DNA of 64,000 nucleotides from Zygnema circumcarinatum (GCA_037447605.1 CM074813.1:197911-261910), one strand, 5' to 3'; shown: positions 40,294 through 53,928, counted from the stretch's first letter. The notes: a model not told the origin generated them from the letters alone. Numbers and translations are program-made.

Positions 40294-43186
40294 GGGCAGT
40301 AGAGGGATTAGGGTTTAGAAAATGTGTCTCTGTATCAATCTGTGAAGTTCTAATGTCTTGATGCCTTTGGGGTAACGAAATTTTGACCAGAGAACGGTAA
40401 ATTTGTCGAGAAAAGGTGCTTAATGAATAGAAATTTGTTTGTAAATGAATTAGGACCTTAGTTAGGGTTGCGTGAGACAAGGAGGAGACTTCGGACTGTT
40501 CGTGAAGCTTATGGCAGGAGAGGGATGGGAGGAGGAGAGTGGGTTATGGGGTGGAACGAAGGAAGGGGAATGGAGAGAGAGACTGTGAGCGGTAGAAAAG
40601 AGAAACAGAATGGAGGAGTCGAGGACGAGGTAGTGAGGGTGAGGGAGAAAGAACGATAGATGGAACGATAGGAGGAACGGGTGAACGAAGAGAGTGAGAG
40701 ACATGGAGAGCGATGGAGGGAGAGGTGGAAGAGGGAGACAAGCGCAAGTGAAAAGGACAGTTGTTTGAATGAAGGGCTAAGGAGGGGGAGACGGGTGAGG
40801 GAAGTTGAGAGGAGGGAGGAGGGGAGAGAGAGGGGGAAAGGGAAAGAGAAGTGTTGTGAAGGCTTGTCGGGCTAGTGAGCATGTACCCATTTGAATGTTA
40901 TTGAAGCTGTCGGTTCGAATTCGCCTATGTGCCCCGTACTGAGAGGCAGACTTAGGGAGAAGATGTAAGCAGGCCAAGATTCGAGACACGAACGAGTACC
41001 CTTTATGTAGAGATGAGAATTTGCAATCAGTGGATTTGTACAGGGATGCAATGCAACCAGTAGCTACAAATCTTGGGTTCCATGTGATACTATCTGTTCT
41101 TCACAACGAAAAAAAAAAAAAAAAAACAATGACGGAGGGTGTCTTTGCATGCAGCAAGGCGGAACTGTTGGCGTGTATGGGGCATGTCGACTCCGCAAAC
41201 AACAAGTATCTACTGATGACTATTTCAAAATGGTCATAATTTTACGACTGTTGATTTGGCAGTAACATTGCACAGGAATTGCGCCCGAAGTAGGGAGGGT
41301 GGTGCAGCCAAGACTGAATTCTAGTTTCTGTAATCTGCTTATACTGAGGATTAGGTGGAAGGATGTGTGCGGACTAGTGTCACCGCTACTAATTAACTGG
41401 ACCTCTTCGAATTAGTGCTAGTTTAGCGGGAGGAATTGCCCACCTTTAAGACGAACAAACGATGGCATGTGACGGCGTTATGACGGCAAGTTGTAAAGGT
41501 ACACCATGCCATGCCAATGCAACGCGAATGATGTTACAGTACGGACGGGCCAGGTGGATCCTGCCACGTCGGATTCCCGACACAAGGAGCATGCTTTGCG
41601 CCAATCGGACGGCCTCGTTTTGGCGCACGTGTGCGCTGGAATTGTACGAACAGGCTGTGGGCCAATCAGCGCACGTCGCCTGGCTCGGCCGAACCGTACG
41701 AGCAGTGGCTTTCGTACGCATGAGCCAGCTGGCTGGCTCATGCGTAATGGCCACTCGAGCAGTACGGTAGGGCACGCCAAATTTGAACAAGTTTTAGGAA
41801 ACTTGTTGAGAGTATTACTGATGACAAGCTAGACTGAGTACTCCTTTTAAAGGCTTCTTGTGATTTTATAATAGTACTGGTTCTGGTTATAGACTGAGGG
41901 AATTTTCTTTTTAGTACTGATGTTTTTTTTAGTCTGACATGTCAGTTTTTAATAGGCCGTACACGATGCTTACGTGGCAGCGAAGCCGAGTCAGCACGAC
42001 CCGTGTTCCTGATTGGCTTTTCGCAGTTTTTTTCTTTCAAAAGACTTTTTTTTTTTCAATGACAGTTTTGAGTTACAAAAAACTACAGTATACCCGTATC
42101 CATGACTTCTGTGTCCTTTTCTCATTCATCAACCTGGCGACATATTTTTTTTTTTTTCATTTTTTTCTCAGTTGACAAAAAATGATTTGTCCCTGACCGC
42201 GGGCAGAAAGAAATCTGCTGTCAACCCAACAGAGAACGCGGGCTGTGCTATAGAGCAGCCCAGCGTTTCACTTCCCGTAGAAATACATAGACTGCGTTAA
42301 TCTCTCCCTGAACGGAGAACATAGAACGGAGTCCCTGGAAGGTGGCGCCGTGGTGGACTCTGACACGGCGTCTCCCGCATCCAGGCCATTTCAGAATTCT
42401 GTTCCAAACAAAGAAACAATATTTCACAAATCAGATATGTGTTGAATGCCTCAGTTGCAGTGTATTTTTTTATTAATTTGAAGCGTTAGCTTGGGGCCAG
42501 TCTGCTCTACTGAGATGCTCGCCTGTGGCAGATTGCCCTCTGTTCGTTTGCAGGCTGATGGAGAACTTTTTATTGATGCCGAACCTGTTATTGATGCCTA
42601 AAGCTCCTTTTGTTTGAGACCTTGGGCGGAGAGAGAGTCATTGAATAACCAGAACCATTTTTTCCGTTTTCCAAATCCTTGAATTTGTGGAGAATGGGAA
42701 GAAACTAAGTACTGATCCATGGACCACTTCCTGGACAATCGTTTCAGGTATGCGTTGCACGGCTATCTGTTTCAAATGTTTAAATGTATAGACTTTCATG
42801 AGACTCCTAATCTCATCTATTTTCTGCATATTTCTCATCAATGCATGCATGGCGGCCAGCAAACATTTGCCGCATGCTTGGCTACAACCATCGTTTTAGT
42901 TCTACACATGGTGCTGCAAACTTGTCTCGCTACAGCCGAATGAAGGATGTGTGCTGACAGTTTGTTTTTCCTGGCATAACTACTGCTCATCTCTCTGTCT
43001 ATTGTTGTCTTTTTTTCGTTGTGATCAAGCAAGCCTGGCGATGCAAGGCAGCATATTTAGCTTGCTATTTTATTTTTGAGTTTTTTTTCCAAGAACACAG
43101 CATTGTGACTGGAGATCTTACGCTGCTGTGGCTTCCCTCTGAACGAATGGAGCATCCTGCATCCTTTCTTTTCACTTGCAGGTCCT
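40294..43186. other. 2.9-kb intergenic region
   Basis: It contains the NF-YB 3' region, a GA-rich stretch (40480-40860), a poly-A run near 41109 and GTACGG words (41541, 41760). The palindrome GCCAGCTGGC is at 41724. A possible short non-coding first exon of the TPX2 gene ends near 42748 (TTTCAG then GTATGC). No separate gene is recognised. Confidence 0.4.
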
Positions 43187-46100
43187 ATGAGGCAGCCTCC
43201 CTCGGCCTTGCAACCTCTGCATTCTTTTGAAAACGTATGGACTTAGAAGAGCCAAGTGCTGTCAAAATAAAAGGAGCAGAGGGCGTAGTCGACACAAGTA
43301 ATCCTCGCTCCGTTACAGAGCAAATTCTCTTTTTCAACTCTTTTTTTTTGCAGCATCCAGAAAAGGTTCCAAATAAGCATCCATTAGAGCTGAATGTTCG
43401 CTACTGGAAGCCTCGAAGCAGCGATCCAGCGGACGGTAAATCTAGTGACGCAATCTTACCTTCTTTAGAAGATTGTCTGGTCCATAGCGACATCATTCAG
43501 AGAGAGCAGCAGGAGAGTCCTCAGGAATCAGCCATGGTTGGTGTGGTTCCTCCTCCTCAAAAGCACCATTATACCCCAAACAGCAAAAGGCCTGAATCGC
43601 CACCTCAGGCCGTTCCTCCATCAAAACAAGCATCCTCTGAAGAAGCACCCTCAACACCGCCGGCGGCTTCGTCCGAAGAAGCACCGGCAACACTAGCGCC
43701 TCGTAGCAGCAACTTTGTAGAGCTTCATGTCAAGTTCTTTGATCCTACTTCGGCTCCGCCAGGCGCAGAAGCTTCCGGGAAAGAGGCCACGGAGGAAAGC
43801 GAGGCAGCCTCTGAACTGGGGGCAACGGCGCCTTCTGCTGCCTCCGGCACCAATTCTCTGCGGAACTCAGTCAGTAACTGAGAAGCTTTGTCGTTTTGAG
43901 TTAATGTGTGTTTGCCGAAATTCTGATGAAAACTATGGCTGGTGGAAAAATGTGAATGATTGTCGTTGCTTCCGTGTCTCCCCCCGTTAGCTATGTGAGT
44001 ATGCTTCCCATGAGCTATTTCCCATACTCTTTTCAATATTCCTTGCTCTATGTCTCATCCTCAATGTCTCATCCTTTGCATGTCTTGTTGAATGAATTGA
44101 ATGCAGATTGAATCTTTCAAGGGCTTAAAACAGAACCGGCCTGTAGCCAGCTTGAAATCTCCGCGCTCTCCGTCTCCCGCGCACTCTCGGGCGAGCAGTT
44201 CCACCTCGTCCCCTCGCGGCCCTCGGAACAGTGGGAGACCCAACTTCACTGTACCGGAGCCCTTTTCTCTAGCCACAGATCGCAGGTCTGTTCCGTACTC
44301 TATTTTGATTTTGGACTAAACATAGATGTCGGAATCATATTGTTATTCTCTGTTTACTTTTTTCCTTAACTTCTGTTGAATGTAAAGTGTAATGTTTTCC
44401 ATGTTCAGCATCATGTTTGCGAGTTCAAATACAAAAACGACGAATCCATGCTTCCGTCCTGGTTTTGTTTCTGGTTCATTGATCGAACTTGGCCTAGTTT
44501 TATTTTCCAAAAACTATGCAGCCTCGTTCGAATTGAAATCGTGCTCATACGTTATATTCTTGCGGTGTGCAAAACAAAAATATTTTCAAGAGAAAAAAAT
44601 TCAGCACCATGAAGAGGTTGCCCACGAAAAGGTTGGTTCAAGTGATGGCAGTTCTATTGTGCAGGGCGAGTTTGCCTATGAGAGGAACCCCGCCTCCCGC
44701 TACCTCTGTTCCAAAGCTGAAGGCGGGAGTTGTGCGTGCATCATTCGACAGCCCTCAAGTGAATACATTTCTGAACTTTTGACCTTAAACTCAGATGTCT
44801 GGACTCTGGAGCCTTAAAACTGCATACTATGAGTCTCGGGTGTCAATTCTTAACCGTATGGCAGAAGGGCCAAAGGTTTGCATCCGAGCCATGACCTCCA
44901 GACCTTAAGCCCTTCATATCAAACCCTGAACCTTTACCTTAAACCATGTTCCTGTGCCATCTTTGCGAAACTAAATGTTGGAGACGGTCTATTGCTGAAT
45001 GGTCTCGGTCGAAAGGAGACATTGAACTTGGTTACGTAATGAGCAGTAATGTGATCCCATATGGCGGAACCCAAGGATGGCATAATGCAGATTTACATGT
45101 AATCGATTCGTTTAGATTTTTGGGGTCTATTGTGGGTTCTCTCGTGCTCTCTCGTTTCACAGACATACTCATCATTAATTGCCTGCAGGTGCCGCCAAAA
45201 CCGGTGCCAAAGCCAACAACCTCGCCAGAACCCTTTAATCTGGAGAGCCTCAAGTAAGTGAGAGCCTTGTGTTGGATCCTCTAAAAGAAGCTGTTTGAAC
45301 TTGCCTCGGAAGTCTTGTAGTCGGTCTTCCACCTCCTTTTGTGTCTCTCTCCCTCTCTCTGTCTAGGACTTTCACACTGTCTATCTCAATCTGTCTCCAT
45401 TTCCGTTCTTTTCATGTCCTCTGACTTTCTTCATTTCTTTCTCTTTCACGTATGGGAATCGTGCAAAAATTAAGAGTTCTTACCCTGCCGGATGTCCGTG
45501 CAGGCGTCACGAGGAGGCTATGGGGAAGTTGAAGGCGGAAATCAAAGCCAAAGAGGTGGAGCAGGAGGAGAAGCGCAAATTCAAAGCCCAGCCCATTGCG
45601 CAGTATCCTCCCAGCAAGCCTCTATTCGTACTTTTTCCGACAGTTTCCTTGTCGTATTCGTCATATACTTCTTCTTTTTTAGCGGTTACTTTTCTTATGC
45701 CTTTTTGACTTTTTAATGCAAAATACTTGATGCCTTAACTCTGCACCCAGACCGTCTCTCCCTCCGCCTATCAAGCACATTCCGCCAACAGAGAGGGCGG
45801 AGTTCAAGTTTGCCTCAAATGACCGGGCAGAGAAGAGAAAGGAAGTAAGGCCTTTTCTCCTGAACGGTGTGGAGGAGGTTGAGGGAGAGCGTTTAATTTT
45901 TATGATTTTTAGTGTTTCTGATTCCTAGGACGAGAGAGGGGAGGGAGAGTAAAAGGAGGAGATTGCGAGGGAAGGGAGTTCATCTAGACAGAGAGGAGGA
46001 AACTTTCGTTCTTTTGATCTCTTGAACCGAAAGAGTTTTGAACCAGAGATCCTTGGATGCCTGGAAGCCCTACAGGTCTGAGAAACTACTGTCCTCACAT

Positions 46101-47965
46101 TGCATGGGTAACTGGTGCAGTTCACTCAAAGGATGGAGCAAAAGGAGTCAAAGAAGTTGCAGGAGAAGCAGCAGAATCTGGAAAAGTCGAAGGTGAGAGA
46201 AAACAAATTGAAAGACCTCTCACTTTTACGATTGATGCTTCATTTTATACATATTCATGTAGCTTTACTTGTCTGAAGGAATCACGCCAGATTTGGTTCC
46301 TTTGTGTAAGGGATTTTTCCCTCTACACAGAACCAGTATCAGTTGCACCTGCCCGAGTGAATAATTGAGGTCAATTCAGAGTATCTGCCGTACATGTGTC
46401 CGGACGACATGGGCCGTCCGTTTCTGATGGTTGACAGATTGCTGTTGGTTCCATTGTCTTGGCTGTCTTAACAATATATTAAAAGCGTGTGTTAAGGACA
46501 GGTTCTAATGTATCTGTATCTTTTCTTGTTTATGTGAGATGCCTGTGCACATCTCGATCAATATATATATATATATATATATATGTATACCTTCTTGTTG
46601 GAAGACAACAATCAACATATTCACCATGAGATATTGATTGACCCTTTTCGCTTTGAAAAAGGTGCACCTCAGTTATAGTCGATTTTATTAGGGCAAATGA
46701 ACTCAATTAACTCTTGACTAATGCTCCAAAATGAATACTAGAGGAAAAGCAGTGAATTACACTTATTTAACCCCAAATAACCAGGCTAAACGTCCTGACA
46801 CGAACAAGAAAAGTGTAGAAACATAGTCTATTAACGAAGAACTTAAGTTCAATTATAGTTCTCATTGAAATGCAAACGTTTTCTGGAATGGCTTTTGGGC
46901 TGGTAGCAGATGGAGCTGGAAGAGCAAATAAAGGAATATCGAAAAAACCTTATATTTAAAGCGGTACCAATGCCGGCTTTCTATAAGGCTGGGAGCTTAA
47001 CACAGAGAAGCAAACTAAGCAGATCAGAAAGAGGAAAGGTGAGAATATATCTCCGTCCTGACAGGCATAGAAGTCATAACGAGTTTAGTTGTCCCATTCG
47101 GCTTCGTTCAGTTATGTCTCATCTGACTGTCATACAAAGGGCTCTCATAACCAAGATCATTAGACCTAACGAAGCAGCCCTCCAGAAGGGGGGGAAGGGG
47201 GACGGGGGAGGCGGGTTTCCGCTGAAGCGGAAGTCTTGTCCGTCATAGAGAATAGTCCTAAAGTTCTGTAGTAGTATATTGCACTCTCACCTCCCTTCCC
47301 CAGATGAAGGACTTATTATCTGACTAGCCACAGTTATCGTATCCACGACTTCTATTTTTAACAAACGAACGAAAACACATGGTAGTGACGATAACGAGTA
47401 GGTAGTATTCATCAAGAATTTCATACTTTGGTGCACTAATCTCTCTTGAGAAAGCTAGCCATGATTCCTCGTCTTCATTGTGGTCCTCCACTGAAATTTG
47501 AAAAAATGGAAAAGACTCAAATTGAAGTGCTAAAGAATGCCCGATTGTGGGCTCGTTGAGGAGGTGCAGGTCGGTGAACCCATACCTTCGGATTCTCGGC
47601 AGCAGAGCCGCTCTCAGAGAGCAGCGCAAGCGAAGGATGTGAAGGCGGAAAAAACTCCGAGAACCATAATCCCAAAACCTATTGTGAACCCCAAGACGCC
47701 CACGGAAGCCAAAGCAGCCGCGGGAGATAGGAAGACTGAAGAAGGAGAGAAGGAAGTGAAGGTGAAGGTGGAGAAAGCGCCCAACCAGGGACCCACATGG
47801 AGTGTAAAACGGTCGCTTTCAGGGAAGGAAGGGAAGTCCGGTGTGGGGAACGGAGTGGGGAAGGAGGGAGCGGTGGCGGGTGCAGGGCAAGGGGTTCGGG
47901 GAGGGAGCACTACTAAGGCGGGAGGGGAAGCCAGTAAGGAGGGAGTGGTAGTGACGGGGAGGTAG
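43187..47965 (+). CDS. TPX2-domain microtubule-associated protein (TPXL/WDL type)
   Basis: Best exon chain: 43187-43234, 43354-43869, 44107-44285, 44665-44758, 45189-45253, 45504 to about 45653, 45751-45844, 46121-46192, 46910-47038 and 47570-47965. Landmarks in order are PNFTVPEPFSLATDRRASLP, TTSPEPFNLESLKRHEEAMG with KFKAQPIAQYPPS, ERAEFKFASNDRAEKRKEFT and YRKNLIFKAVPMPAFY. These are the repeated 'PEPF..L.T..R' and 'RKFKA.P' motifs of TPX2, followed by a WVD2-like KLEEK/RKxLxFKAxPMPxFY block. The family binds microtubules and can activate Aurora kinase. The first coding exon is uncertain. The sixth exon may end at 45617 with a GC donor, which gives PPSKPSLPPIKHIPP, or at 45653 with GTATTC. 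The C-terminal Lys/Gly-rich tail has no clear homology. Confidence 0.8.
46559..46583. repeat. (AT)n microsatellite in a TPX2-type intron
   Basis: About twelve AT dinucleotides lie in the intron between 46193 and 46909. Confidence 0.9.
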
Positions 47966-50329
47966 GGTGGCAGTGGAGCAAAAGGAGAGTGGAGGAGAGA
48001 AGTGCCGAGACATTTCGCGAACGGCCTGTCCTGTGACGCACAAATAGCCGTTCGACGAGGCTACGTATGAAGGCAGTGACTGTTTTTGCACTGAAAGGTC
48101 GTATCTTTCTATTTGCAGGTAGGCCAAAATTGGCACAATCGTGCTTGTCCAGGATTTAGGGTTTGGAGGTAAAGTGTGAACCACGACGATGAAAATCCGG
48201 TAGTTCTGTGTTGACAGTCAGTTTAATTTATGTTGTCCATGTAGAACCAGTTTCTTAGAAGATTGGTGAGCGTAAGCCGCTTGAGAATGGGTATGTAGGG
48301 GTAAAGGTCGTTTTGGAACGGATACTCCGTTTTCTTCAATTTATAGCAGGTTTGGAAGGAGGAAATTGACCGCCCTAGAGAACCTGCGTGCTATTTGTTT
48401 TTATGCAAAATTTTCTTTTGTTTTACTGAGGTGTGCCCGATTTTGGGGAGTTGAAAGGCGTGAGAAAGTCTTTTGGAAGGGGCGGGAAGGGGAGGCGAAG
48501 GACATGGCTCTGGCAAACCATGGAGCCACGACCTTCGGAAATCGTCAGAAAGCTGTGAATTTCAATACAGTAGGGCGTAGGCAGGTCCCGGAAGGCCCTG
48601 ACCCGCACACATTACTGGAACCACAACTGGAACTATAACTGTAACTGGAACCGGAACTGGACTGGAATGAACTGGTCTGAACTGAACTGTTATTAACGAA
48701 ATGAAACTGTAGCTGTCGCCTGTGCACATGGAAGCTATCCGAAATTCGCATTTTTTTTTATTGGGGCGCATGTTGGCTCTGCGCTCACCCGCCACGTGGC
48801 ATTCATCGTTGTCGCGTAGCGAAGTGCAGGTCTCTGCATCGCGACCCTCCGATTGGCTGCAGGGGATCGCGTGCGTCAGCAGACGTACGGCCGACTTGCT
48901 TCGTACGATCACTCGGCGGCTTCAGAGAGAACGTTGCCAAAGATTCTCCTGTTTTCAAAATCAAAAATAATATTTTTTGATGTCATCAAAAAATTAATTT
49001 CATCTGCCTGTTCTGTACGGTACGGGATTGCAGCCAATCCACTTCGGCTTTCGGTTTCGGGCAGAACATAAAAACATTTTTCAACAATGAAGCGCGTATC
49101 CTAGATAAATGGTTTTCAGACTTATTTAGAAAATGGAATCTTAAGAGCGCAGAGAACGTGCCACTTGAAGGACATTTTGTCGCGTTTGACGTACGGTTGC
49201 TGATAGGACATTTGTCGCGTATGTCAACTTGGTGCGCTAGAGACAAAAAAATTCCACAATATTGATACGAACAAAAAATAATTTGTCTTATTTTAGTACG
49301 AACTGTCCCTTCTGGGCGAGGCCTTGCAGGTCACCATTCGCTAGCGTCCAAGACGTCATCTTTGTCGCGTTGCTGACAGTCCTTACTTCACGTGTCACCA
49401 AATGTCAAAATAGTCGACGCTAGCCAAGGCGGATGTGGCAAATCGGCTGACGTTGGTTCACGTGACATAGAACACGTGGCAATCATCCACTGCCTGCACA
49501 TCTGTCCGTCCTTTCCTTCACGTTGTCGTATGTGGTCTCTTTCAAATCCCATTAAGAAAAGGGACATAAACGACAAATAACGTGCGCCAAACGGCGTAAC
49601 TGGCGGACAAACAGCCACGGAACAAGACTGCCGACATGTCCCGCGAAGCTCTTCACGTGAGGAAAATTCTACAAAATCTATTTCAACCAGCGCTAATCTA
49701 CCACGTCAGCGATACCGTTACCCATAACCTTTCGTTACGTCTTGCACCGACATTTTCGTTGTCCACGTGTTGAGTGCTATTTTGTCGTTTTGGGGCGACA
49801 ACCGTCTCCCCGCCCAGCGACAAGGGGCAGCCGCCTTTTCGCCGCCGAGGGGCCGATTCCTTATCGATACGCCGCAGGGACAATATCTGCCAAAAAATCC
49901 AGATCGACGGCTCAAATTTATCACTGATCGCCATCGGACGGTTCTCAACGACCCACGAAAGTCCAAATTTTTCCTTCTTAAATGAATGGGCGATCAACGA
50001 GCCCCCCTTTGTCCCCTACAAATTCAGCGAATAAAATCCGATAAAATAAAATTCGTATCCGCGCGCTTCCTTCAAGTTTTTCCTTTTCGCAGTTCGAACA
50101 CCAAAAAATGGGGTAAATCTCCCCTGATAAATATCAACCCCCACTCCCCCACCCCCCTAGGTGTCCGCTCCTCCCCTCTCCACAGCCCGAGAGAGAGCGA
50201 CAGGGGGAGAGAAGTGGGGGGGAGAGAAGTGGGGGAGAGAGAGAGGGAGAGAGAACATTAAGGTGGACTTCAGAGAGAACCTAAGGGAGAGAGAGATAGG
50301 GAGAGATAGGGCGAGAGAGAGAGAGAGAA
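47966..50329. other. intergenic region upstream of the second DREB-like gene
   Basis: It holds a degenerate AACTGG tandem (48610-48700), the palindrome GCCACGTGGC at 48791 and four copies of TTGTCGCGT (48809, 49177, 49212, 49362). Near the gene the sequence becomes GA-rich 5' UTR-like (50180-50329). No coding gene is recognised. Confidence 0.45.
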
Positions 50330-51979
50330 ATGTCGTCCTCCCCGCCTTCTCCAGAAGCGACACGTGGCAGCTCCAAGGGCTCCAAGGGCGGCCCCGAGAA
50401 CAGCCTCCACCGGTACCGCGGCGTGCGGCAGCGCACGTGGGGGAAGTGGGTGGCGGAGATAAGGGAGCCGCGCAACCGCACGCGCATTTGGCTCGGCTCC
50501 TTCGCGACGGCGGAGGACGCCGCGCGGGCCTACGACAGGGCGGCACGTGTCCTGCACGGCCCGCGGGCGCGGCTCAACCTCGGGGGGGCCGCCGGGAAGC
50601 CGACAAAGGGGGGGCCTCCGCCCGGGGGGGCGGGGGAGGGGGAAGCTTTGGAGAAGGTGGGGGGAGGAGGGAGGGAGACGAGGAGGGTGGCGGAGGAGGT
50701 TTCGATGTGGACGGCCATGGCGGAGAGGGAGAGGAGGAGGGAGGGGGGAGGGGAGGGAGAGAGAGAGCTTGAGGGAGGGGGAGGGGGGACCGCCGCGGGG
50801 GCGCCATTCATGGCTGCGGAGGAGAAGGGCAGCATGAAGAGGAGGAGGGCGTGGCCGAACCCAGCCATGGCTGCTTCTGTGGGGGGAGTTCAGGAAGGAG
50901 AGGGAGAGTTGGGAGAGAGGAGGATGCGGAGGAGGCGGGAGGGAGAGGAGGAGGTGAGGGAGCTGTTGCAGGAGAGGGTGAGAGGGGGAGGGAGGGAGGG
51001 ACCGGGAGTGGTGGCGGAGGCCCTCCCAGCACTGATGGAGGCGGGGGTGGAGTTCTGGGGGAGGGCGCATCTGGAGGGAGTCGGTCAACCGATTCAACGG
51101 AGTCAATGGGGTCAACTGGGTCAGCTCAGTCAGCTGACTCAATTCAGTCAGCTTAGTCAGCTGAGTCAGTTGGGTCAACTGAGTCAACTGAGTCAACTCG
51201 GCCAATTGAGTTCAAAGCTAAGTCAGTTGGGTCAGATCAGTTTGGGGGGCAGTTTGGGTCAGACAGGTCAAATTGGTCAACCCAGTCAATCAAGTCAATC
51301 GAGTCAACCGGGTTTCTATGGAAGTCAGAAGGCAGCGATTGGGAAGTGGGGGCAGGGAGAGATCGCAGGCGCGAAGGTGGAGGATAGGGAGGGGTACGGA
51401 TGCTCGGAGGACCGTGGAGGAGAGAGAGGGCGGGAGAGAGCGGGCGAGGGAGAGGGAGAGAGGGAGAGGGGAGAGGGATGGAGATGCGAGAGGAGGCTGA
51501 AGAATGTGGACAACTGGGACAACAGCGTAACTGTGGAAAACCAGAAAAGCGGAGAAAATACGGAAAATTTGGATTCGGAGTCGCAGTGTTGGACGCCGAG
51601 TGGATCCGATGGTGGACCCAGCGGAAGTTGCATGACCAGTGGTGCGGTGCCAGGTGGCGCCGTGGGAGAGGCTGAAAACGGCAGTGACGTGGCAGCTCTG
51701 ACAAGTGGCGAGATCGGACAGGGACAGGTGGCGCTCCCTCAGCTGCTCCAGCTGTACGCGTCGATGGGTGCGGGAGAGGGAGAGTTCGGAATGCCGGAGG
51801 TTCCGTTGGGGGGGACGGAAAACTGTGTAACGGAGGTGAAGCGGAGGGACGACCTCGGGGACATCAATTTCCCAAATTTATCCAATTTGCAGAGTTTTCT
51901 GAGTCTGCCGAATTTCGGGTTGTTTCCGCTGCACGAGGTTTTGGGAGGGGCGGGAAATTCCGGCTTGTGGAGGTTTTAA
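50330..51979 (+). CDS. second DREB2-like AP2/ERF transcription factor with a Gln-Leu repeat
   Basis: Intronless, 549 residues. The AP2 domain is close to the N-terminus (about residues 29-86): [40 protein letters not shown] and [10 protein letters not shown]. It is preceded by SKGGPEN, as in the 30.3-kb gene. After a Gly/Glu/Arg-rich low-complexity stretch comes a run of three-residue repeats of the form (S/T/G)QL at about residues 261-305 (51110-51245), then [10 protein letters not shown]. The C-terminus is acidic and ends [19 protein letters not shown]. Gln/Leu-rich segments often serve as activation or self-association regions; that is an inference. The leader is GA-rich with no upstream ATG close by. 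Confidence 0.9.
   Translation: MSSSPPSPEATRGSSKGSKGGPENSLHRYRGVRQRTWGKWVAEIREPRNRTRIWLGSFATAEDAARAYDRAARVLHGPRARLNLGGAAGKPTKGGPPPGGAGEGEALEKVGGGGRETRRVAEEVSMWTAMAERERRREGGGEGERELEGGGGGTAAGAPFMAAEEKGSMKRRRAWPNPAMAASVGGVQEGEGELGERRMRRRREGEEEVRELLQERVRGGGREGPGVVAEALPALMEAGVEFWGRAHLEGVGQPIQRSQWGQLGQLSQLTQFSQLSQLSQLGQLSQLSQLGQLSSKLSQLGQISLGGSLGQTGQIGQPSQSSQSSQPGFYGSQKAAIGKWGQGEIAGAKVEDREGYGCSEDRGGERGRERAGEGEGERERGEGWRCERRLKNVDNWDNSVTVENQKSGENTENLDSESQCWTPSGSDGGPSGSCMTSGAVPGGAVGEAENGSDVAALTSGEIGQGQVALPQLLQLYASMGAGEGEFGMPEVPLGGTENCVTEVKRRDDLGDINFPNLSNLQSFLSLPNFGLFPLHEVLGGAGNSGLWRF
51100..51310. repeat. 9-bp GTCAACTGA-type tandem repeat coding for xQL
   Basis: Units of nine bases such as AGTCAACTG or GGTCAGCTC repeat in frame. 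The DNA is itself rich in TGAGTCA and TTGAC/GTCAA words, which are AP-1-like bZIP and W-box cores. The minus strand is also open and reads as Leu-Thr-Gln repeats, a by-product of the near-palindromic unit. Confidence 0.85.
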
Positions 51980-53171
51980 CAGGAGGTGGTTTTTTCTGGG
52001 GAAGGTTATCTGGGGGGGTGGGGGGAAGGGATTTAAGTGGTAGAGCTTTCTTAGGAAGGGATGGATAGAAAGTCTTTCGAAAATGTTGCCTCTTTGGAAA
52101 GGTGCTTTTTTCCCTTTTTGTAAATAGGGAACGTTTTGTATTCACACAGAAGGTACAAACAATGTTCCTTCCTCTCTCTCTGTCCTCCGCCCACCCCTTT
52201 TTTTTTTTTTAGTCTGTGTACGAAAGTGGATGGAAGTTTAGGAGGGAAACGCTCAGAGGAGAAGAAGAAAATTTGTGGAGGGCAGTCATGCGAAGTGAGA
52301 TAGGTTTGGAAATATTCTTAAGCATTTGTCAGATGTAGGACCGTTAGATTTTTAAGTGGGTCGACTTCTCTCTGGAGGGAGTGGTTGTACAGAAGAGGCA
52401 GGGAAATGTCTTTTCGGCAAAAATATTTTTTTTTCATGTAAATGTGATGAAATGATGAATGTGAGCAGTTGAATGACAAAAGGATAACACTACATTCTGA
52501 TTTTGATGATTGTTTGCTTTGAGGAGGGAAAGGGAGGAAAGCTGATATGAGTGGGTAGTGGGGGAGGAGAGAGTTAGAGCTGGGAGGAGATGAGAGGGAA
52601 CGTGTTGAGAGAGGCGGGGTGAGGGAGGGAAGGATGGAAGAGGGAGGGAGGGAGCGTGAAGGTGTGGACGGGAGAGAGATGTGGGAGGGGACGAGGGAGT
52701 GTGGGAAAGAGGAGCGAAGCGGAGGGGTTGAAGGGGGGGGAGTGGGAGAGAAGGTGGAAGCAAGCAGTGATACTCTCCTGTACAACGGAGACCTCAGAAC
52801 CCGCATTTCAAGTACCTGCTTATTTCTTTCTACTTTCGCATATATTTGGTGTTTTATTGCTATAGATTAACTCGAAGGAGAGTGAACATGAGTCGGATTC
52901 TAAGGTATGGGCAGCTCGCAAGTTTCAAGTGAAAAACTCCAACAAGGAGTACCTCATTGCGAAAACTGAGCGCAAGACACAGTAACAGCAACAGGTTGAA
53001 AATTTCAAATTTTGAAAGTTGAAGATTTTGCAGTGCAACCCCAGCCCAGTCCTCAGCATGCATCAGCATGAACCCTATTCACACATGGAACACGAAAGCC
53101 CCCAACACAATACTGTAACAGCGACATAGAGCGCCCTGCGTATGGTACATGGACCCATAGACCGCATGTCA
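51980..53171. other. intergenic, convergent 3' ends
   Basis: The DREB-like gene and the minus-strand GILT gene end here. A purine-rich tract (52515-52760) and a poly-T run near 52198-52210 are present. No gene is recognised. Confidence 0.4.
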
Positions 53172-53871
53172 TCACATCCCTGCATGCATGCATGTCACGT
53201 CACAACTCGTCACTTGTGTGACATCCTCGCCTCGGACCCTTCCTCTTCCGCGAACGAAACGCCGTTCTGTGTGGATTTTCCGTCCATTTTCCGTAAAACG
53301 GCGGCACGCCTTTGGCTTCGCCGTCCCCTTGTAGGCTTTGCAGATGAGAGCGGCGACTTGGTCGTAATCCTGAACCCCGCAAAAAGAAAAAAAACCCAAA
53401 TTTGAGGAAATCAATGTCGTTGTGTCACAAAATCAACAAACGTTCTTTGCAACTACACATTGCAAGTGAAAAAACTAAAAAAACTGCAAACCAGAGTAAA
53501 CAGATCAATAGGTGAACAAAAGGACACAATTAGGGTTAACTTTTTCAGGAAAAAAAAAATGCGCACATCATAGGCAGGCTCGCCATCAACAAGGAGCCAC
53601 GGCACGTAGCGGTGGGGCGGTACTAATTTGTCGGTTTCCTCGCCGTACTTGCGGACGAGCTGTGCCCCCATCCCCCCAAAACCTTCATACCGCGATTGGA
53701 CCTCACAGGGCAGCCCAAAAAAGAAAGGACGAAAAAGGAAGTTGCCATTACTAGCCCCATCCTTTCCCCTCCTCAAAAGTGCGTTTAAAAGTGAAACATT
53801 GGGAGAGGAAAACTGATGCGAAGAAGAGGGAGAGGGGGGGAGGGGAGAAAGAGAGAGTGGGGGAGAGACAG

Positions 53872-53918
<47 letters not shown>

Positions 53919-53928
53919 NNNNNNNNNN

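Noticed and set aside
41446-41832. Overlapping open frames of about 100 codons on both strands
   Set aside because: No motif or splice-consistent partner exon; composition matches the flanking intergenic DNA.
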